In this document: in pieces, positions 34,981-43,724 of the stretch
How the letters are laid out: every line of letters starts with the position of its first letter
Position numbering within the stretch: the first letter of the stretch is position 1
Source: Emticicia sp040253585
GTDB lineage: Bacteria; Bacteroidota; Bacteroidia; Cytophagales; Spirosomataceae
Direction of reading: 5' to 3'
DNA length: 64,000 nt
Assembly (NCBI RefSeq): GCF_040253585.1
Contig: NZ_JBELAU010000008.1
Location: 305,981-369,980, forward strand
Position numbers and translations under genes: made by a program
Notes under the pieces: model-generated
Told to the model about the DNA's origin: nothing
Database searches by the model: none
Seen by the model: the letters and a program-made list of their open reading frames with translations, nothing else

Positions 34981-37900
34981 ATGAAGAGAATTCTCCAATT
35001 CTTCTTCTTTTGCTCGTTGGCATTCTCGTCGATGGCTCAGGAGAAATCTATTACTGGAAAAGTAATCGGTGATGATGGTTCAGCCTTACCAGGTGTAGCT
35101 ATAACCATAAAAGGAACTACGAAAGGCACAAATACAGATGCTGATGGCAACTTCAAAATTAGTGTTCCGAGCAATGCACGTTTAGTATTTAGTTATGTTG
35201 GCTTCGTAAGTCAAGAAGTAGCAGTTGGGAATCAAACCTCTCTCAAAATTAGCCTTGAGACAAGTAGTGAAACTCTAAGCGAGGTAGTAGTAACTACTTT
35301 CGGTACAGCTAAAAAGACCTCATTTACAGGTTCGGCAGCCACGATTGGGGCTGACAAAATAGGCCCAAGACCTATTACCAACATCGGACAAGCCCTTGCT
35401 GGTGTTTCGGCTGGTGTTCAGACTACTGTGGGTAGTGGTCAGCCAGGTTCTGCTCCTGCTATCCGAATCAGAGGTTTCGGCTCGATTTCTTCTTCAAACG
35501 ACCCCCTTTATGTTGTTGATGGTGTACCTTACAGTGCAAGTATCGCCAACCTTAACAATGATGATATCGAAACAATTACGGTCTTGAAAGATGCAGCTTC
35601 TACTGCCCTTTATGGTGCAAGAGCAGCCAACGGTGTTGTAATGGTAACAACCAAAAAAGGTGCAAAAGGCAAAAACAACATCAGTGTAAAATTCACAAAA
35701 GGCTTTAATAGCAGAGGTTTACAAGAATATGAAAGAGTTGGAGCAGCAGAGTATTATCCGTTGATGTGGGAAGCAAACCGTAATAGTTTTGCTTACAGAG
35801 CAACAAATCCTATTGCACTTGCAACAGCCAGCACCAACGCTTCAGCTAACTTAGCAGGAATAATAGGTGTTAATTCAACTACTGGTGCAGCCTATAACGT
35901 ATTCAACGTTCCGATTGCTCAGTTGGTGGGAGTTGATGGGAAATTGAATCCGAGTGCTACTATGATTTATAGTGCTGATGATTTGAACTGGGAAAAGCCA
36001 TTGGTACGTCAAGGTGTGCGTGATGAGCTTAACATCAACTTCTCTGGTTCATCAGAAAAGTCAGATTATTTCCTTTCATTATCGTACTTAAAAGACAAAG
36101 GATTTTTGATTCGTTCGGATTATGACCGTTACACGGCTCGTTTGAACGTAAACAATCAAATAAAATCTTGGTTTAAAGTGGGTTCAAACATTTCGACAAC
36201 CATCACAAAATCAAACCAAGCAGATGCTGATGGTAATACATCATTTGTAAATCCATTCTTCTTTTCAAGAGGTATGGCTCCAATCTACCCTGTTTATGCT
36301 TTTGACCCTGCAAATCCTGGTTCATTCTTGTTGAATGAAGACGGCACTAAAAGATATGATTTAGGTAATTTAAGTGCTTTGGGCTTACCAAATAGACCTG
36401 TGTATGGTGGCCGTCATTCACTTGCTGAAACAACATTGAATCAAAACTTTTTCCGTAGAAATGTTATAGGTGGTCGTGGTTACGCAGATATTACCTTCTT
36501 AAAAGATTTTAAATTTACTACTAATCTTGGTGTAGATTTAACAAATATCAACACCATAACTTATGGTAACCCAATCGTAGGTGATGCTGCTCCATCAGGA
36601 AGAGCTACGCATATATTTGAAAACGTTACGAGCTACAACCTTTCGCAGTTATTAAACTACAATAAATCGCTTGGTAGCCATAGCATTGGTGTATTAGTTG
36701 GTCACGAAAACTATAACGAAACTGATAACCGACTTAACGGTTCGAGGTCAGGTCAGATTTTGGATGGCAACGTTGAACTCCTAAACTTTACTACAACTAC
36801 CAATCTCGACTCTCGTAGAAGAGATAGAAGAGTAGAAGGTTATTTTTCAAGAGTTAACTATGACTTCAATGAAAAATACTTTGCATCATTCTCTGCTCGT
36901 AGAGATGGTTCAAGTAAATTCTACAAAGATACTCGTTGGGGTACATTCTACTCAGTTAGTGCGGCATGGCGTTTAGACCAAGAAGCATTTATTAAGGAAC
37001 TCACGTTTATTAGCAATTTGAAACTTAGAAGTTCATACGGACAAACAGGTAACGACGGAGATATTAGCCGTTATGCTTGGCAAGCATTATATACTTTGGG
37101 TGATAATAATGCAACCGAAGCAGGTATTTTGCAATCAAGTCTTGGAAACAGAGAACTTGAGTGGGAATCGAGCAATGCTTTTGATATAGCCTTAGAATTT
37201 GGTTTGTTAAAAAATCGTATCAATGGTACAATCGAGTATTTTGACAGGCGTTCAAGCAATTTGATTTTTGATGTGCCTTTGCCACTTTCGGCGGGTATCA
37301 TTACTCAAACTCGTAATATCGGTACGATGTTCAACAAAGGAGTTGAACTTGAATTAGACATTGCACTTGTAAGAAGCAAAGACTTTTCGTGGAATATAAA
37401 TTTGAATGCAACCAAAATCAAGAACCAAATAACCAAAATGCCTGATGCCAGTAAAGAGATTATCAGTGGTACTAAAAAGTTGAAAGAAGGGCAATCAATT
37501 TTTGATTTTTGGTTGAGAGAATTCAAAGGCGTAAATCCAGAAACTGGTGTGGCAGAGTATAGAGCAATCAATTATGTACCTGCCAACTCACGTATTACCG
37601 AAACTGGCGATACCCTAACGAATGTAGTAAGTAATGCTCGTTTCCATTATAATGGTTCATCTATTCCATTAGTAAGTGGTGCGGTTACTAACACTTTTAA
37701 ATACAAAGGATTTTCATTGTCAGCTTTAGCTATTTACCAATTAGGTGGTAAAACTTACGATGGTGCTTATGCGAGTTTGATGGGTGCGGGTTATAATAAT
37801 GCGAAACACGTAGATATCATGAACAGATGGCAAAACCCTGGTGACATCACAAATGTACCAAGAATGGATGCTGGTCGTACTGCTGATTTCGATGCCGCTT

Positions 37901-38145
37901 CTGACCGTTGGTTAATTGATGCAAGCTATTTAAACATACGTACCATAACCTTAGCTTATGCAATACCAAGCAGAGCGTCTAAAAGAGTATTTTTAGAAAA
38001 TGCACAGGTTTATGCAAGTGCTGAAAACTTCGTTATTGTTTCTCGCAGAAAAGGTATGAACGTTCAACAGAACTTTGATGGCGTAACAAGCAATGCTTTC
38101 AGCCCTGCAAAATCAATAGTATTAGGTGTTTCATTTTCACTTTAA
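34981..38145 (+). CDS. SusC/RagA-family TonB-linked outer-membrane transporter
   Basis: 1054 residues. Signal peptide (ends SSMAQ), then a CarboxypepD_reg-like domain (ITGKVIGDDGSALPGVAITI, GTNTDADGNFKISVP), the SusC hallmark and plug (AIRIRGFGSISSSNDPLYVV, DGVPY, TVLKDAASTALYGARAANGV) and a long beta-barrel ending in VSFSL. Imports oligomers, usually glycans, together with its SusD partner downstream. A possible -7 TACATTTG lies at 34923-34930. No glycoside hydrolase or regulator gene is attached, so the substrate is unknown; the pectin-uronate genes upstream make a plant-derived glycan plausible. Confidence 0.95.
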   Translation: MKRILQFFFFCSLAFSSMAQEKSITGKVIGDDGSALPGVAITIKGTTKGTNTDADGNFKISVPSNARLVFSYVGFVSQEVAVGNQTSLKISLETSSETLSEVVVTTFGTAKKTSFTGSAATIGADKIGPRPITNIGQALAGVSAGVQTTVGSGQPGSAPAIRIRGFGSISSSNDPLYVVDGVPYSASIANLNNDDIETITVLKDAASTALYGARAANGVVMVTTKKGAKGKNNISVKFTKGFNSRGLQEYERVGAAEYYPLMWEANRNSFAYRATNPIALATASTNASANLAGIIGVNSTTGAAYNVFNVPIAQLVGVDGKLNPSATMIYSADDLNWEKPLVRQGVRDELNINFSGSSEKSDYFLSLSYLKDKGFLIRSDYDRYTARLNVNNQIKSWFKVGSNISTTITKSNQADADGNTSFVNPFFFSRGMAPIYPVYAFDPANPGSFLLNEDGTKRYDLGNLSALGLPNRPVYGGRHSLAETTLNQNFFRRNVIGGRGYADITFLKDFKFTTNLGVDLTNINTITYGNPIVGDAAPSGRATHIFENVTSYNLSQLLNYNKSLGSHSIGVLVGHENYNETDNRLNGSRSGQILDGNVELLNFTTTTNLDSRRRDRRVEGYFSRVNYDFNEKYFASFSARRDGSSKFYKDTRWGTFYSVSAAWRLDQEAFIKELTFISNLKLRSSYGQTGNDGDISRYAWQALYTLGDNNATEAGILQSSLGNRELEWESSNAFDIALEFGLLKNRINGTIEYFDRRSSNLIFDVPLPLSAGIITQTRNIGTMFNKGVELELDIALVRSKDFSWNINLNATKIKNQITKMPDASKEIISGTKKLKEGQSIFDFWLREFKGVNPETGVAEYRAINYVPANSRITETGDTLTNVVSNARFHYNGSSIPLVSGAVTNTFKYKGFSLSALAIYQLGGKTYDGAYASLMGAGYNNAKHVDIMNRWQNPGDITNVPRMDAGRTADFDAASDRWLIDASYLNIRTITLAYAIPSRASKRVFLENAQVYASAENFVIVSRRKGMNVQQNFDGVTSNAFSPAKSIVLGVSFSL

Positions 38146-38157
38146 TTGAAATTAACA

Positions 38158-39642
38158 ATGAAAAAAAGATTAATAATTTTATTCGCCATCGTTTTGAGCA
38201 TGGGTTCGATTTCATGCGAAAAAACATACCTTGATACAGTTCCTACCGAGAGTGTTGATGCTGGCTCGGCTTATGCTACAACCAAAAATGCGGCTGCAGC
38301 AATTAATGGAATTTACCGCTCATTGATATACCGTTATCTCGCCTCACAAGGGCATTCGGGACACCCTGCAATGATGATTATTCTCGACCACATGGGCGAA
38401 GACATGATTCTTGGAACAACAGCTGCAAGCTGGCACGTTGGCGAAACAAGATGGACAAGCCACAGAACTGACGTTGGTACGATGGCTCGTTTTCCTTATG
38501 AATTGTATTACAGAACTATCGGAAATGCCAATATTGGTATTGCTAACATTGATAAAGCCGTAGGAACACAAGCAGAAAGAGACCAAGTAAAAGGAGAAGC
38601 ATTGGCTTTGAGAGGTTGGGCATATTTTAATTTGGTACAGTTATACGGCAAACGCTATGATGCTAACGCAAAACCAAATGCACAATTAGGTGTGCCATTG
38701 GTACTTACACCAACAACCGAAGGCCTTCCAAGAGCAACAGTTGAAGATGTTTATACGCAAATCAACAAAGACCTTACAGAAGCAGCCACTTTATTGAAAT
38801 CAGCAAGAAGTTTCAAATCACACATCAATCTTGAAGTGGTGAAAGGCTTCTTGGCAAGAGTTGCATTAACGCAACAAAGATGGGCCGATGCTGCAAAATT
38901 TGCCGCAGAAGCACGTAGCACAGGCTCAAGCATCATGACAGCCGCTCAATACCAAGAAGGATTTGCCGATATTACAAATCCAGAATGGATGTGGGGTTTT
39001 GACCACCTCGAAGACCAATCAGAGTTTTTTGGCGGTTATCACTCATATATTTCTTGTAACTATAACTCTACCGTAATCAGAACTTATCCTAAAGTAATCA
39101 ATAATACACTTTATGATAAGATACCTGCAACGGATGTTCGCTCGAAAATGTGGGTAAAAACTCCTACTGCAGCTAACTCAATTGTACCTGCGGGTGGTGT
39201 GAGACCTGCATATTTGAACCAAAAATTCAGACTTCCAGGCACGCCTTCTACTTCTGCGATGGGCGATGTACCATACATGAGAGTTGCCGAAATGTACTTA
39301 ATCGAAGCTGAAGCAAAAGCACGTTTAGGAAATAGTGCCGACGCCGCAAAAGTATTATTCGATTTGATAAGCAAACGTGATACAGGTTATAAACTTTCGA
39401 CAGCAACAGGTACAGCCTTAATTGATGAAATCTTATTTCATAGAAGAGTGGAAATGTGGGGAGAAGGTGTAAGATTTACTGATTTGAAAAGACTAAATCA
39501 GCCTTTGAACAGAAATGGAACTAACCAAATTGCATCAGTAGCTGTTTTATTTGATGTTCCTGCTGGTGATAAGCAATGGGAGTTTATGATTCCATTAAGA
39601 GAAATACAATCAAACCCAGCAATCGTACAGAATCCATTGTAA
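38158..39642 (+). CDS. SusD/RagB-family nutrient-binding lipoprotein
   Basis: About 494 residues from ATG 38158; an in-frame TTG at 38146 directly after the susC stop is less likely. Lipoprotein signal (MKKRLIILFAIVLSMGSISC, lipid on the Cys). SusD landmarks: KNAAAAINGIYRSL, GEALALRGWAYFNLVQLYGK, VAEMYLIEAEAKARLGNSAD and the C-terminal RRVEMWGEGVRFTDLKRLNQ. Works with the SusC partner as the lid over its barrel. Same operon as susC (12-bp gap). A terminator follows. Confidence 0.95.
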   Translation: MKKRLIILFAIVLSMGSISCEKTYLDTVPTESVDAGSAYATTKNAAAAINGIYRSLIYRYLASQGHSGHPAMMIILDHMGEDMILGTTAASWHVGETRWTSHRTDVGTMARFPYELYYRTIGNANIGIANIDKAVGTQAERDQVKGEALALRGWAYFNLVQLYGKRYDANAKPNAQLGVPLVLTPTTEGLPRATVEDVYTQINKDLTEAATLLKSARSFKSHINLEVVKGFLARVALTQQRWADAAKFAAEARSTGSSIMTAAQYQEGFADITNPEWMWGFDHLEDQSEFFGGYHSYISCNYNSTVIRTYPKVINNTLYDKIPATDVRSKMWVKTPTAANSIVPAGGVRPAYLNQKFRLPGTPSTSAMGDVPYMRVAEMYLIEAEAKARLGNSADAAKVLFDLISKRDTGYKLSTATGTALIDEILFHRRVEMWGEGVRFTDLKRLNQPLNRNGTNQIASVAVLFDVPAGDKQWEFMIPLREIQSNPAIVQNPL

Positions 39643-39660
39643 GATTTTTGTACTAAACAT

Positions 39661-39694
39661 AAAAAATCCGTAAGCCATGCCTACGGATTTTTTT
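39661..39694. terminator. Bidirectional terminator between susD and the GTPase gene
   Basis: AAAAAATCCGTA (39661-39672) pairs with TACGGATTTTTT (39682-39693), 9-nt loop, A-run and T-run on either side. It serves the convergent genes. Confidence 0.85.
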
Positions 39695-39695
39695 A

Positions 39696-40907
39696 TTACA
39701 TACTTACAGGAAATGGGTCTTTAAACTTTCCTTTTTGTTCCACTCGCTTGATTTCGTCCTCGGTACAAAGACATTCTTCCAGTTCGAACCGAATCACACC
39801 TTCGTTTAAATCTTGTCCGATAATTACCAATTCATTTTGTCGGTCACCGAAACGTTTGTCCCATCTACTTTCAATTTCTTTTTGATTTTCTACGAAAGCA
39901 ACATATCGTGTTCGTTCATTGAAAGGCATACTTGCCCACCAAACTCCTGCCCCCTCTGCCCGAAGCGAACCACCCGCCTGACTCCAATTCAATGCTTCGT
40001 CGGGGCGAGAGGCTATCCAAAATAAACCTTTTGAGCGAATAATGCCCGCATGCCAATTTTCAGTCAAATAATTCCAAAAACGCTCAGGATGAAAAGGTCG
40101 TTTATCACGAAAAACAAAACTACTGATTCCATATTCGAGCGTTTCAGGGTTATGAGCAATTCCATTTTCACGATTCGCCAACTCTTGAATCCAACCAGCC
40201 GATTGTTCTGCCTTTTCATAATCAAATAAACCTGTATTGATAATTTCGTTAGGATTTACCTTAGAAAACGACGATTCAATGATTTTTGCCATAGGATTCA
40301 ACGACTTAATAATCGCTTTCAATTCACCCAACTGAAAAGGCGTAATCAAATCGGTTTTGTTGAGAATAATAATATCGGCAAATTCAACTTGGTCGGTCAA
40401 AAGATTAACAATTGTGCGGTAATCTTGCTCATCTTCGTTCATTTTTCGACTTTTCACGGTATCAGTCGAGCCGAAATCTCTACCAAAATTAAAGGCATCT
40501 ACCACCGTAACCATAGAATCAATGTACGACCATTTCGATAAATCAATGCCATTTTCTTCATCAACAAAACTAAATGTTTGAGCCACAGGCACAGGCTCAG
40601 AAATCCCTGTCGATTCTATCAATAAATAATCGAATCGCTTTTCTTTGGCCAATTTTTCTACTTCTATCATCAAATCTTCTCGCAAAGTGCAGCAAATACA
40701 GCCATTGCTCATCTCTACGAGTTTTTCTTCGGTGCGAGAAAGCGTATTTTCTTTAGCCACCAATTGGGCATCAATGTTTACTTCGCTCATGTCATTCACA
40801 ATGACGGCCACCTTGAGGCCTTCCTTATTATGTAAAACATGGTTGAGTAAAGTTGTTTTTCCAGCTCCAAGAAAGCCAGATAATACAGTAACGGGTAATT
40901 TTCTCAT
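39696..40907 (-). CDS. COG0523 GTPase, CobW/ZigA-type metallochaperone
   Basis: 403 residues. Walker A GFLGAGKTTLLNH (11-23), the metal-binding CxCC motif NGCICCTL (Cys70, Cys72, Cys73), a G3-type LLIESTGISEP, NKTD as the GTP specificity loop, and the C-terminal CobW_C domain (RPFHPERFWNYLTENWHAG, RSKGLFWIASRPDEALNW). Family members deliver zinc or cobalt to enzymes under metal limitation; the long ZigA/YeiR-like form is often Zur-controlled. Three TGCAA...TTGCA palindromes lie within 85 bp upstream, the first overlapping a -7 TATTTTTG. This suggests repression by a Fur-family regulator, most simply Zur. Confidence 0.9.
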   Translation of the reverse strand: MRKLPVTVLSGFLGAGKTTLLNHVLHNKEGLKVAVIVNDMSEVNIDAQLVAKENTLSRTEEKLVEMSNGCICCTLREDLMIEVEKLAKEKRFDYLLIESTGISEPVPVAQTFSFVDEENGIDLSKWSYIDSMVTVVDAFNFGRDFGSTDTVKSRKMNEDEQDYRTIVNLLTDQVEFADIIILNKTDLITPFQLGELKAIIKSLNPMAKIIESSFSKVNPNEIINTGLFDYEKAEQSAGWIQELANRENGIAHNPETLEYGISSFVFRDKRPFHPERFWNYLTENWHAGIIRSKGLFWIASRPDEALNWSQAGGSLRAEGAGVWWASMPFNERTRYVAFVENQKEIESRWDKRFGDRQNELVIIGQDLNEGVIRFELEECLCTEDEIKRVEQKGKFKDPFPVSM

Positions 40908-40923
40908 GTTATTTTTTTATTTT

Positions 40924-40989
40924 TGCATCTTTGTTGCAAAAATAAATGCAATTATGTTGCAAATGAAATAATAATGCAATAATATTGCA
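40924..40989. promoter_or_regulatory. Three metal-regulator-like palindromes between the GTPase and TonB receptor genes
   Basis: 15-bp sites TGCATCTTTGTTGCA (40924-40938), TGCAATTATGTTGCA (40947-40961) and TGCAATAATATTGCA (40975-40989, a perfect palindrome with a 1-nt centre). The first overlaps the minus-strand -7 TATTTTTG (40937-40944) of the GTPase gene. On the plus strand TTG (40957-40959), a 20-bp spacer and TAATATTG (40980-40987) make a candidate promoter towards the TonB receptor. The same motif occurs at 55646-55660. The spacing and overlap with promoters fit a repressor of the Fur family. Confidence 0.65.
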
Positions 40990-41022
40990 TCACTTAAAGC
41001 AAAAGGTAGGTTTTAAGTATAG

Positions 41023-41076
41023 ATGTTTTTACAAAAAATCCACAAGCTCATGGCCTGTGGATTTTTCAATGTATAG
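41023..41076 (+). CDS. Possible 17-residue leader peptide
   Basis: ATG 41023 to TAG 41076 encodes MFLQKIHKLMACGFFNV, 13-15 bp after an AGG-rich stretch. It overlaps the hairpin at 41034-41066 and would lie on the transcript from the candidate promoter at 40957-40987. It could be a leader peptide, or chance. Its codons show no obvious regulatory bias. Confidence 0.2.
   Translation: MFLQKIHKLMACGFFNV
41034..41066 (+). terminator. Hairpin in the leader of the TonB receptor gene
   Basis: AAAAATCCACA (41034-41044) pairs perfectly with TGTGGATTTTT (41056-41066), 11-nt loop, with the T-run contained in the stem end. It lies between the candidate promoter and the receptor ATG at 41154, so it would be an attenuator or would end a short RNA. 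Confidence 0.6.
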
Positions 41077-41153
41077 ATTTAGTCTAACCATAAACCACTG
41101 ATTATCAGCAAAAAAATACTCTAAAACAATAAACACTTTTATTTATTAGTCTT

Positions 41154-43655
41154 ATGCTTCTCAAAAATTTACTTAGTACAATTCTCTTGTTTATGCTGTT
41201 TTTTGCGGCAAATGCCCAAAATACTTTGGTCGGCACAATTACCGACGAAAGCAAAATACCTGTTGTGAATGCCAGCGTAAAGCTCATTTCGGCATCAGAA
41301 ACTAAAGGTACGCTGACCGATTTAAAAGGTATTTTTGAATTCAAAGACCTTTCAAACCAAAACTATCGACTCGTAGTAAGCTCAGTGGGCTACGAAAAGT
41401 ATGAACAAAATATTGTCATTAGCAATAATCAACAAAACATTGTCATAAAATTACAGTCAAACACTACCGAACTTCAAAGCGTGGAAATAGTTGGCCGTGC
41501 AAAGAAAGATTATAACTCCGATTATAGTTTCTCGGCTACCAAAATTGCCATCAAAAACAAGGAATTGCCGCAGGCTCTCAGCACCGTTACCAAAGAGTTG
41601 ATTGCCGACCGTGGGGCTTTTCAGTTGGCCGATGCCGTAAAAATCGCTTCGGGGGTTTCGCCTTCGAGTTTTTATAATCAATTCAATATCAGAGGAATAA
41701 GTCAAAACGAGGAAGGGCAAATTATCAACGGAATGCGTACCCGCCAGTTTTACTTTTTGCAACCACTTACTACCAATGTGGAGCGTGTAGAGGTGCTGAA
41801 AGGCCCAGCTTCGGTTACTTTTAGCAGTGTTGACCCAGGTGGAAGTATCAACATGGTAACAAAAAAACCTTTGGCCGAAACTCGTAGAGAGGTGAGTCTG
41901 AGTGCAGGAAGTTTCAGTACAGTGCGTGGGGCTTTGGATTTTACTGGACCATTGAATGAATCAAAAACTTTGCTTTATCGCATCAACGGAGCTTACCAAG
42001 AAGCACAATCTTACCGTGATTTGGTGAAAAATAATTCGGTTTTGATTTCTCCATCTATTACCTATTTGCCGAGCGATAAAACTGCCATAAATACGGAGTT
42101 GATTTACTCAAATATGGTGGGTAATCTCGACCGTGGTCAGCCAATATTTGGGGCGGTAGCAGGCAGAACCAACCTAAATAGTACGCCAATCAGCTTAAAT
42201 TTAGGTGCAGCTAACGATTTTTTCAAATCGAAAGAATTGATTCTTACGGCGAATCTTTCGCATAAATTCAGTGAAAAAATCAGTTTTAATGCCTCGTATA
42301 TGAAACAAACGTGGTCGGAAGATTTGCAGGAACATCGCACCACTAACGCCTTTGCGAGAGACATCACGGGTGCCGAAGTAACGAATTTGGTAGGAATGCA
42401 AATGGTGCAACGCAAGCAATTATGGAATACTGATAACCTAAACGCTTACTTCAATTTCAATTTTAATGCGGGCAAAACTTCGCATAAACTTTTGGTGGGC
42501 TATGACTTACAAAGCTGGAACAAACTCAAAGGTGGTGGACAAAACGCTGCTCGTGGTTTTTTGTTGAAAGATGGCTCGGTGGCAGGAAGTTTCGTAGTGG
42601 CCAATGCAGCTAATTATCAGACTGTTACGATTGGTGGAAAAACATTACCAAGACCGAATGTCAATTATTTTGACCTCAATAATCCTACTTACACCGTCAG
42701 AAATTTGAATGATTACACCATGAATAGCCGTATTGCAGTGCCATCAGCATTGACTACGACCGATGCTATTTACATTCAAGAGCAGCTTAAAATCGACAAA
42801 TTCTCTGCTTTGTTGAGTTTAAGAAACGAATGGTTTGAAGATATAACCAACTACAACGCTCCCAACGAAGCATCTTTCAAAAACACAGCTTTGATTCCGA
42901 GAATCGGCCTGACTTACGAAGTAACCAAAAACATCAATGTTTACGGTACTTATTTAGAAGGCTATCAGCCACAATCCAACACCGTAACGCTCATGCCAAG
43001 CACTGGGGCATACTTTTGGACACCAACTTCAGCGGCAACCTTCAAGCCACTTATCAGCGATTTGAAAGAGTTGGGTATGAAAGCCGAATTATTAGATAAC
43101 CGCTTTACGCTCAACATGGCATTGTACGAAATCAATCAAAAAAATATTTTAATGAGTGCCAACGACCCTGCCATGCCAGACTTATTGGTACAGCGTGGGG
43201 CTGACCGCAGTCGTGGTTTCGAGACCGATTTGGCGGGTTATATCTTGCCCAACTGGCAAATCAACGCTTCGTATAGCTTTATTGATGCTAAAATCATGGC
43301 CGATGCCAACGAAACATTGGTGGGTCAACGCAAAGAAAATGTGGCCAAACATAGCGGTAATATCTGGACTCGCTACAATTTCGGAGCTAATTCTAAACTT
43401 AAAGATTTGGGAATTGGTGCAGGAATGAACGCCCAAGGTAGTCGAATTCCGTGGTTCAGTCGAGCTTTTGAAGTGCCTGCCTTTACCACTTTTGATGCGG
43501 CGATTTACTACAATCCGAGCAAAAGCAATGTGCAAATGGCTTTGAACATGAATAACCTTTTCGATAAAACCTACTGGATTGGAGCTCAGAATTATACCCG
43601 TTTGTTTCCAGGAGCACCAAGAAACTTTATGCTGACTGCGTCTTATAAATTTTAA
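41154..43655 (+). CDS. TonB-dependent siderophore-type outer-membrane receptor
   Basis: 833 residues. Signal peptide (ends FFAANAQ), a CarboxypepD_reg-like domain (LVGTITDESKIPVVNASVKL), then the FhuA/FhuE-type plug: PQALSTVTKELIADRGAFQL, NQFNIRGISQNEEGQIING and VERVEVLKGPASVTFSSVDP. The beta-barrel ends in FMLTASYKF. By family it imports a metal chelate (ferric siderophore or other metallophore). Position between a COG0523 GTPase with Fur-family-like operators and a NosY-type ABC operon suggests a metal other than iron is possible, such as zinc. Confidence 0.92.
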   Translation: MLLKNLLSTILLFMLFFAANAQNTLVGTITDESKIPVVNASVKLISASETKGTLTDLKGIFEFKDLSNQNYRLVVSSVGYEKYEQNIVISNNQQNIVIKLQSNTTELQSVEIVGRAKKDYNSDYSFSATKIAIKNKELPQALSTVTKELIADRGAFQLADAVKIASGVSPSSFYNQFNIRGISQNEEGQIINGMRTRQFYFLQPLTTNVERVEVLKGPASVTFSSVDPGGSINMVTKKPLAETRREVSLSAGSFSTVRGALDFTGPLNESKTLLYRINGAYQEAQSYRDLVKNNSVLISPSITYLPSDKTAINTELIYSNMVGNLDRGQPIFGAVAGRTNLNSTPISLNLGAANDFFKSKELILTANLSHKFSEKISFNASYMKQTWSEDLQEHRTTNAFARDITGAEVTNLVGMQMVQRKQLWNTDNLNAYFNFNFNAGKTSHKLLVGYDLQSWNKLKGGGQNAARGFLLKDGSVAGSFVVANAANYQTVTIGGKTLPRPNVNYFDLNNPTYTVRNLNDYTMNSRIAVPSALTTTDAIYIQEQLKIDKFSALLSLRNEWFEDITNYNAPNEASFKNTALIPRIGLTYEVTKNINVYGTYLEGYQPQSNTVTLMPSTGAYFWTPTSAATFKPLISDLKELGMKAELLDNRFTLNMALYEINQKNILMSANDPAMPDLLVQRGADRSRGFETDLAGYILPNWQINASYSFIDAKIMADANETLVGQRKENVAKHSGNIWTRYNFGANSKLKDLGIGAGMNAQGSRIPWFSRAFEVPAFTTFDAAIYYNPSKSNVQMALNMNNLFDKTYWIGAQNYTRLFPGAPRNFMLTASYKF

Positions 43656-43663
43656 ATAAAATA

Positions 43664-43711
43664 TGCCACGAATTCACTAATTGAAACTCAATCATTCGTG
43701 AATTCGTGGCA
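43664..43711. repeat. Inverted repeat TGCCACGAATTCAC / GTGAATTCGTGGCA
   Basis: Perfect 14-bp arms (43664-43677 and 43698-43711) with a 20-nt loop, between the receptor and flavoprotein genes. It could terminate or attenuate, but there is no T-run; it is also the type of word repeat common in this genome. Confidence 0.6.
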
Positions 43712-43724
43712 AAAATCATTACGG

